Shown: positions 14,482-19,883 of the stretch, piece after piece | How positions within the stretch are numbered: position 1 is the stretch's first letter | How the letters are laid out: the number at the start of each line of letters is the position of its first letter | Origin: Rickettsiales bacterium | GTDB taxonomy: Bacteria > Pseudomonadota > Alphaproteobacteria > Rickettsiales > CANDYO01 | Assembly (NCBI GenBank): GCA_947424995.1 | Contig: CANDYO010000013.1 | Span: forward strand, 1 to 19,883 | DNA length: 19,883 bases | Direction: 5' to 3' | Program-made: the position numbers and the translations under genes | The notes under the pieces: model-generated | Databases searched by the model: none | Told to the model about the DNA's origin: nothing | Seen by the model: the letters and a program-made list of their open reading frames with translations, nothing else

Positions 14482-16557
14482 TCACTCCTTACCATCGCCA
14501 CTGCTTACCTTGGCTCCAGATTCAGGATTACCAGTCATTTTAGCTTTAACAAGAGACTTCACTGCCTCCATAGCTTTATTAGCTATAGCCATAGGATCAC
14601 CGGCTAAATTACCAATATTTGTTCCTCCAGTTAAGTCCATTGCGAACTCAGATAACAATCCAGCAAATTTATAAAATAAATAACCAAATAAGCATAAAGT
14701 AAACATACCTGTCATCATATTGCCTACTGTACTTGCACTAATTGTAACAATATTAAAGAAAAGCGCGATAACAGTATCAGTATAGCTATAACCTGCTTTA
14801 ATTGGCGTAATATAATAACCTATAGTCTCTTCACATGGTGTGACACCTTCTATATTAGTTGGGGGCACACATCCAGGACCAGGGTTACCAGGGTCGCAAA
14901 GCATATAAATTGGTACTTCTTTGGTATAACCGCTATATTTTATTACTATGCTTGCCTTAGCGAAATTACAGTCACCAAATATTACTTGATCAAATATAGT
15001 GAACATCATCGCAATATAAGCCGCCACGATCATCGGCTGCAATGCGTAAGCAATAAGTAATTTTAACCAGCTATCGTAGTAATGTTTAGTCTGTTCAAAT
15101 AATGCCATTGGTACAAAAAGAGGCGCCAAATAGATTAAAACAGACACTAAAGTCATCGATATAATGGTAACATTAACAATATATACAACTATAGATAGCA
15201 ATAATACGGAAAAAATTGTAGAAAAACCTAAAAATATTATTTGAAAGGAAAAGAATGATGGGATCAACAGACCAAGTAATACTGCTGAACCTAACTCAGA
15301 TATTGCTACCACTGTTGCAGATCCTGCATCAGAAGAATCGCTGTTAATTACATCAGCTGAATCATTTACCCCCGCTGTTATCTTTCCCGCAAGCTGGCTC
15401 AGATCAAAACCAAAGTAATATAATATTCGACAATCGATACTATCCCACATCGATAAATAAGCATATTCTGGCTCATAAGTATCCGCATCATACGCACATA
15501 ACCCAGTAGCTCCGCCTGCAGTATAAATCATAGTGGTAAGAGAAGAAGAACCATTAGTAAAAAATGGAATCATATAGGTTGTTATTCCATCGTCATAAAT
15601 CGGCTGATTATTTACTCCATATCCAGTGGAAATACCTACTGAAAAATATAGGACTAATATATATTTAGCGCCCATTTTAAAAAACTCACCTTTACTAGGC
15701 ATATCATGACCCAAAGCCATTTTTATACCAAATAAAATGAGGTAGAGAGCCAATGCAGCTCTAACCGCTTTACGCATAGCATGTTGAAAAGATGGAAAAT
15801 AACTTACTGTTTGATTGGTATCTCCGCAAGCAGAAGTATCAATAAATATCCTGGCTATACTTTCTTTAACACACTGAATTACAGTTGCAGATATAGGTAA
15901 AATACTATGTGATCCTTTATAACCATTATCTGTACAAGAATCCGCTACAAAGCAATTGTCCGATACACCAAAATTTGTACAATCTGGCATATATTTACAA
16001 CCAATAGCCTGATAGCCTAAAGGAGTATTAAAATAAGCACAAAGCCTATCAATATTTTGCATAACTCTTATGTTTGCTACCGGAAGAATATAAAACTTTG
16101 GCCCCCATCCATCAGTATTGGCCCAGTTACAATCCCATTTTTCTGTAAGGTCCACATCAATATATTTATAGCATATCTTGACCCCACCTTTAGGGTTGCA
16201 GGCCGTGCTACTAGAGCTACTAGTACAGTTAGTATCACCCTCATCGCAACTCTTAGAATTATGTAATATACCAGGATTACTACCACTACTAAAATCGTTA
16301 GGATAGACATTAGCATTACAATTACTAGTAGAATTTGTACTATAATCACTACTTCCATCGGCTCCAGACATATAGAAATTAGCACTATAAGCAGTAAAAA
16401 GCCCCAAAGTGGTAATATTGGCTACTACCCTACTTAAAGCAGTAGTACCAGCCGTACAACTATCGTCGGTAAATATGCTTACCTCTGCTGCTTTTGCGTA
16501 TGAGTTAGAAAACACACATAACAACAACGATAAAATTAATATTCTAAGTTTAAGCAT
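14482..16557 (-). CDS. VirB6-like type IV secretion protein, second paralog
   Basis: This 691-residue VirB6-family protein begins with MLKLRILILSLLL and a Sec-type signal peptide ending near SYAKA-AEV, so the N-domain should be exported. The N-domain (about 25-255) has 14 cysteines, in the same order as in the first paralog. Then come VRAALALYLILFGIKMALGH, KYILVLYFSVGISTGYGVNN, the main hydrophobic cluster (about 430-530) with LAPLFVPMALFEQTKHYYDSW and AYALQPMIVAAYIA, and a further exported loop with Cys pairs (MLCDPGNPGPGC). The last helix precedes a cytoplasmic tail with DLTGGTNIGNLAGDPMAIANKAM. ATG start with GGAAG upstream. That ribosome-binding region resembles the 3' end of virB4. It is clearly the closest relative of the first paralog, from a duplication. 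Confidence 0.92.
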   Translation of the reverse strand: MLKLRILILSLLLCVFSNSYAKAAEVSIFTDDSCTAGTTALSRVVANITTLGLFTAYSANFYMSGADGSSDYSTNSTSNCNANVYPNDFSSGSNPGILHNSKSCDEGDTNCTSSSSSTACNPKGGVKICYKYIDVDLTEKWDCNWANTDGWGPKFYILPVANIRVMQNIDRLCAYFNTPLGYQAIGCKYMPDCTNFGVSDNCFVADSCTDNGYKGSHSILPISATVIQCVKESIARIFIDTSACGDTNQTVSYFPSFQHAMRKAVRAALALYLILFGIKMALGHDMPSKGEFFKMGAKYILVLYFSVGISTGYGVNNQPIYDDGITTYMIPFFTNGSSSLTTMIYTAGGATGLCAYDADTYEPEYAYLSMWDSIDCRILYYFGFDLSQLAGKITAGVNDSADVINSDSSDAGSATVVAISELGSAVLLGLLIPSFFSFQIIFLGFSTIFSVLLLSIVVYIVNVTIISMTLVSVLIYLAPLFVPMALFEQTKHYYDSWLKLLIAYALQPMIVAAYIAMMFTIFDQVIFGDCNFAKASIVIKYSGYTKEVPIYMLCDPGNPGPGCVPPTNIEGVTPCEETIGYYITPIKAGYSYTDTVIALFFNIVTISASTVGNMMTGMFTLCLFGYLFYKFAGLLSEFAMDLTGGTNIGNLAGDPMAIANKAMEAVKSLVKAKMTGNPESGAKVSSGDGKE

Positions 16558-16582
16558 TTTTCTTCCGTGCTTGTTATAAAAT
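16550..16582 (-). pseudogene. Remnant of the virB4 3' end carrying the RBS of the second virB6
   Basis: Read on the minus strand, the stretch over the second virB6 start matches the virB4/virB6-1 junction at 18733-18770. Both have ATTTTAT, then CAAGC(A/G)CGGAA, then AAAAATG, CTTAG and ATATTAATTTTATC. In the virB4 frame the genuine gene ends QARNKNDKA and a stop; the remnant reads QARKKNA and a stop. So the duplication that made the second virB6 gene also copied at least the last 11 codons of virB4, and they survive because they supply the ribosome-binding site and start. It is non-coding now. The upstream 43 bases to 16625 show no further clear match by eye. Confidence 0.65.
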
Positions 16583-16625
16583 CAGTTCAATTTATTTTTA
16601 ACTATTGTTTTAGCCAATATATTCA

Positions 16626-18746
16626 TCATCTTGCCTTAGTGTCTCCTTCGTCGCCAGCACTTGCAACTTTAGCAGCAGATTCAGCCGCACCCTTAGTATC
16701 ACCCATGTAATATTTAGCAACCGCTATAGCAGCTTGTACTGCTTTATCAACCACAGCCATCGGGCTACCAGCGTTCTTACCAAGTGCAGCCCCCCCCCCT
16801 GTTAATTCTGAAGCAAACTGTCCAAGCATGCCAGCAAATTTATAAAATAAATAAGCGAACAAGGTTAAAGTAACCATACCTACCAACATATTATTTACCA
16901 CAGTATTGCTTAATATTGTCATACTAAAGAAAAGTGCAACGACAGTATCTGTATAGCTATATCCTGCTTTAATAGGATTTAAGTAATAACCTATGGATTC
17001 CTTGCATTTAGTAACATTCTCTACTGGAATAATCTCTGGACAGCCAGTACCTGGATTGTCTGGATCACAGAGCATAAAAATGGGCAACTCTCGTACCGTT
17101 CCACCATTATTAAATAATACGCTCGCTTTAGAAAAGGTACAATCGCCAAACATAGTTTGGTCAAAAATGGTCAACATTAATGCCATATAGGCCGCTACTA
17201 CCATTGGCTGCAGAGCATATGCAGCAAGTAATTTAAGCCAACCGTCATAAAAACCCTTAGTCGCCTCGAATAATGCCATTGGTACAAAAACAGGGGCTAA
17301 GTAAACTAAAATAGATACTAAAATCATTGAAATAACCGTAATATTAACCATATATACCGTGACTGATAATACAAATATGGCAAACACCATAGAAAAAGCT
17401 AAAAATATAAACTGAAATGACATAAAGGCTGGCAATAACAGGCCCACTAATACCCCTGATCCTAAATCTGCTAAAGTCATCGCAGCACTAGTAGCCGTAT
17501 CAGCAGCTGCATCAGCACTTGGATCAGCAGCTGTATCCGCAGCTGAATCAGCTGTATCGTTAGCCATATCAGATGTTTGGCTGCTAGAACTCATAAAACC
17601 AGCTACTTGACTAAGATTTAGCCCCATATAATACATCAATCGACAATCGATACTGTCCCACATTGATAAATAGGTATATTCTGCAGCATAATCTTTAGGA
17701 TCGTAATAACAAAGCCCGTCAGAACCACCTGATGAATAGACCATATTGGCTAAAGAAGCTGAACCATTATTAAAAAATGGTAACATGTAAGTAGTCACTC
17801 CATCATCATAAACCGGCTGATTATTTACTCCATACCCAGTGGAAATCCCTACGGAAAAATAAACTACCAATATATATTTAGCACCCATTTTAAAGAATTC
17901 ACCCTTAGAAGGCATATCATGACCTAAAACTATTTTTAAGCCGAATAAAACGAGATAAAGCGTTAATGCCGCGCGAATTGCTTTACGCATCCTATCTTGA
18001 AAAACTGGAAAATAACTAGTAGTGTAGCTCCCGCTACCACAAGCAGATGTATCAAAAAACAACCGAGCTATACTTTCTTTAACACATTGGATTATAGAAC
18101 CAGCTATCGGCAGAAAACTTCTTGATTGCTGATTGGCATTATTTGAACAAGACTGAGCAACAAAGCAACTGTCTGACAGGCCAAATCTTGAACAATCAGG
18201 GATATATTTACAACCAATGGCTTGGTAGCCCAAAGCAGTATCAAAATAAGCGCAAATTTTATCACCATTTTTCATCGCTTTTAAAGTACCGATAGGCAGT
18301 AGATAAAATTTTGGACCCCATCCATTCGTAGTAACCCAATTGCAATCCCATTTTACGCTAAAATCCCAATCAACATATTGATAGCACATCCTCATGCCAC
18401 CTTTATAGTTACAAGCTACCGCCGGATCAGTGTTACAAGTAGTATCACCTTCGGCACAATTTTTAGGATTATGCACAACGGGATCATCACCGCTATTAGG
18501 GTAATAATCTGGATTACATTTATTAGTAGGATTATCCTTATAATCACTATAACCAGGCGCACCGTCTATCTTAAAACTACTGCTATATAGCGTAAAAAGC
18601 CCAAGCGTGGTAATATTAGCAACTATTTTATTCAAAATAGTTATCCCCCCAGTGCAGCTATCATCAGATTGCCAATCTGCTCTTGCATACTGATTAGATA
18701 GCATACTTAGCACAAGTGATAAAATTAATATCCTAAGCTTTGTCAT
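16626..18746 (-). CDS. VirB6-like type IV secretion protein, first paralog
   Basis: This VirB6-family protein is 706 residues from the start I prefer, the ATG at 18746 (MTKLRILILSLVLSML), with GGAA just upstream and a Sec-type signal peptide ending near QYARA-DW. A longer frame from 18803 adds 19 residues inside virB4 and would spoil the signal peptide. The gene overlaps virB4 by 14 bases, so translation is probably coupled. The exported N-domain has 14 Cys. The membrane core contains KYILVVYFSVGISTGYG, LAPVFVPMALFEATKGFYDGW and YALQPMVVAAYMA. An Ala/Asp/Thr-rich loop (coded at 17482-17570) is expanded relative to the second paralog. A G10 run codes for GGG near the C-terminal tail. In Rickettsiales such genes sit directly after virB4, as here. 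Confidence 0.93.
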   Translation of the reverse strand: MTKLRILILSLVLSMLSNQYARADWQSDDSCTGGITILNKIVANITTLGLFTLYSSSFKIDGAPGYSDYKDNPTNKCNPDYYPNSGDDPVVHNPKNCAEGDTTCNTDPAVACNYKGGMRMCYQYVDWDFSVKWDCNWVTTNGWGPKFYLLPIGTLKAMKNGDKICAYFDTALGYQAIGCKYIPDCSRFGLSDSCFVAQSCSNNANQQSRSFLPIAGSIIQCVKESIARLFFDTSACGSGSYTTSYFPVFQDRMRKAIRAALTLYLVLFGLKIVLGHDMPSKGEFFKMGAKYILVVYFSVGISTGYGVNNQPVYDDGVTTYMLPFFNNGSASLANMVYSSGGSDGLCYYDPKDYAAEYTYLSMWDSIDCRLMYYMGLNLSQVAGFMSSSSQTSDMANDTADSAADTAADPSADAAADTATSAAMTLADLGSGVLVGLLLPAFMSFQFIFLAFSMVFAIFVLSVTVYMVNITVISMILVSILVYLAPVFVPMALFEATKGFYDGWLKLLAAYALQPMVVAAYMALMLTIFDQTMFGDCTFSKASVLFNNGGTVRELPIFMLCDPDNPGTGCPEIIPVENVTKCKESIGYYLNPIKAGYSYTDTVVALFFSMTILSNTVVNNMLVGMVTLTLFAYLFYKFAGMLGQFASELTGGGAALGKNAGSPMAVVDKAVQAAIAVAKYYMGDTKGAAESAAKVASAGDEGDTKAR
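16790..16799 (-). repeat. G10 homopolymer inside the first virB6 gene
   Basis: Ten consecutive C on the plus strand are ten G in the coding strand, encoding Thr-Gly-Gly-Gly-Ala about 57 residues before the end of the protein. In such an A+T-rich sequence a run of this length is exceptional; the second paralog uses ACTGGAGGAACA at the same place. A slip of one base would change or cut the last 57 residues. Confidence 0.9.
17482..17570 (-). repeat. Degenerate GCAGCTGAATCA-type tandem repeat in the first virB6 gene
   Basis: Variants of GCAGC(T)G-ATC-A recur about every 12-18 bases, encoding an Ala/Asp/Thr/Ser loop with units such as DTAADP, DAAADT and DSAADT. The second paralog has a shorter, non-repetitive Ser/Asp stretch here. 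It looks like a local expansion within a hydrophilic loop between membrane segments. Confidence 0.65.
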
Positions 18747-19883
18747 TTTTATTCCGCGCTTGCTCATAAAATATATGTAACCAATTCTCTGGGTTATCAC
18801 CATATTCTTTACGTAATTTATTTAGAAGTAATACTGTTTCTGATCTTCCAGACAATACGTTAATAATATCATCCATACCTTTTAAATCTATTCTCGCAAC
18901 CACCGCACTTATTCCTTGCTTGATTAGAAAATAACGGCTACCAGGATCAGTGGTTTTTATAAGAATATATTCACGTTGACTAAGCATAAACGCAGTGCGG
19001 TATACTTGAGTAGCTTTAAGGTTAGGTAGAAAAATTTGAGTAGCAGTTTGCTGGATTAAAGTATCACTAATAGCACTTTTACTAGCATCCTCCACACTTT
19101 GAGTAGCAAAAATTACAAAAGTATTTAACTTACGCAAGACTTTAAGCCAATCTTTAATTTTAGGAGCAAATATGGGATTATCAATCAATGCCCAAGCCTC
19201 ATCGAGTACAATCATAGTAGCCGTTCCATCAAGCGATATATTGATTCGATGAAACACATATAATAATACAGGCCCTAAACACATAGTGTCTTTAAGTAAT
19301 TCAGCCATTTCAAAGCCAAAAATTCTAAAATTCTTTAAATCCATCGCATCTTCTTCGTTATCGAAAATACTAGCATGAGAACCTTTAGAGTGCCACATGG
19401 CTATTCTAGTTGCTAAACTTCCAGCCCCTTCAATACCCAGAAAAGCCACAATATTTGCTAGTCGACGATCCTTTTTAGCTAATTTATAATTACCATTAAT
19501 TGCTTGCGAAAGAGCCATGATATTTTCAGCCGAGAGCTCTTCACCATTAACTGTTACCAATAATTTTAATAAATCTAGTAAGAAAGTACGATTCTCTCCA
19601 GTATCCGCAAGCTGAAAAGGGTTAAAGTTTGACTTTTTAGATGGATCAATAACCGTATATATTCCTCCCAAAGCTCGAATAAAAATCTCCGCCCCTCTAT
19701 CTTTGTCGAAGAAAAACATTCTACATTTAAATTTTTGCGCCATCGCACAGAGAAAATTCATTAATACCGTTTTACCAGCCCCCGTAGGTCCAATAATCAA
19801 AGTATGCCCTACATCACGAACATGAAAATTGAAATGATATGGAGTACCAGAGGTAGTATCAAAAACCGTTACCGAATCGCCCC
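18733..19883 (-). CDS. virB4: VirB4 type IV secretion ATPase, C-terminal part (5' end beyond window)
   Basis: This is the C-terminal 383 residues of a protein usually near 800, open to the right edge. VirB4 is the cytoplasmic-face ATPase that powers assembly and substrate transfer of P-type type IV secretion. The window opens with GDSVTVFDTTSGTPYHFNFH, the VirB4 segment just before the nucleotide site. Walker A GPTGAGKT is coded at 19768-19791, with the typical lead-in GHTLIIGPTGAGKTVLMNFL. Walker B TMIVLDEAWALIDNP is near 19190-19225. Further family stretches are FFDKDRGAEIFIRALGG, LRKLNTFVIFATQSVED and IFLPN. The end, QARNKNDKA, overlaps the first virB6 by 14 bases. Nothing suggests decay. 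Rickettsiales often have two virB4 copies; this one, followed by virB6 genes, corresponds to the copy in the main virB3-virB4-virB6 cluster. Confidence 0.96.
   Translation of the reverse strand, partial: GDSVTVFDTTSGTPYHFNFHVRDVGHTLIIGPTGAGKTVLMNFLCAMAQKFKCRMFFFDKDRGAEIFIRALGGIYTVIDPSKKSNFNPFQLADTGENRTFLLDLLKLLVTVNGEELSAENIMALSQAINGNYKLAKKDRRLANIVAFLGIEGAGSLATRIAMWHSKGSHASIFDNEEDAMDLKNFRIFGFEMAELLKDTMCLGPVLLYVFHRINISLDGTATMIVLDEAWALIDNPIFAPKIKDWLKVLRKLNTFVIFATQSVEDASKSAISDTLIQQTATQIFLPNLKATQVYRTAFMLSQREYILIKTTDPGSRYFLIKQGISAVVARIDLKGMDDIINVLSGRSETVLLLNKLRKEYGDNPENWLHIFYEQARNKNDKA

Noticed and set aside
14392..14607. Plus-strand frame across the junction of the second and third virB6 genes
   Set aside because: No ribosome-binding site or recognisable family; it overlaps conserved coding ends on the opposite strand.
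16558..16625. Intrinsic terminator between the first and second virB6 genes
   Set aside because: There is a T-rich patch but no stable G+C hairpin before it; the genes look cotranscribed.
18747..18803. Longer N-terminus for the first VirB6
   Set aside because: It lies within the virB4 coding region and would put charged residues before the signal peptide; the ATG at 18746 aligns with the start of the second paralog.

Overview
The window is A+T-rich bacterial DNA, roughly two thirds A+T by eye. It looks like an obligate intracellular alphaproteobacterium of the order Rickettsiales, most likely family Rickettsiaceae. The evidence is a virB4 gene followed by a tandem array of very long VirB6-like proteins (the rvh type IV secretion arrangement), a PleD response regulator, and dispersed intergenic palindromic repeats of the Rickettsia palindromic element kind. 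I cannot name the genus from sequence alone.

Layout, left to right. Positions 1-824 (minus) hold the first two thirds of an MFS transporter cut by the window edge. Positions 825-1281 are a gene-free gap holding a 159-bp imperfect palindrome (element A). At 1282-1473 is a 63-codon gene for an unrecognised one-helix membrane protein. Positions 1681-5118 (plus) are a compact yggT-pstC-pstA-pstB cluster, with the phosphate ABC transporter core but no pstS or phoU, ending in a hairpin terminator. Positions 5202-7130 (minus) hold nusB followed by pleD, divergent from dut (7307-7762, plus). Element B lies between the convergent dut and hpf. Positions 7930-9274 (minus) hold lptB followed by hpf. Element C lies at 9357-9444.

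Positions 9495-19883 (minus) are a single secretion block. It contains the C-terminal half of virB4 and four successive virB6-like genes of about 690-810 codons, transcribed from right to left. The first two VirB6 proteins are close paralogs that share 14 collinear cysteines in their exported N-terminal domain. The last two carry lipobox-type signal peptides and unrelated N-terminal domains. Together they would form the inner-membrane core and exported parts of a P-type type IV secretion channel powered by VirB4.

The most interesting observations are these: the ribosome-binding region of the second virB6 gene is a recognisable remnant of the 3' end of virB4, which records how the paralog array was made; a G10 tract inside the first virB6 gene could switch or vary its C-terminus; two VirB6 paralogs appear to be lipoproteins; and three copies of one structured palindrome family separate the gene blocks.
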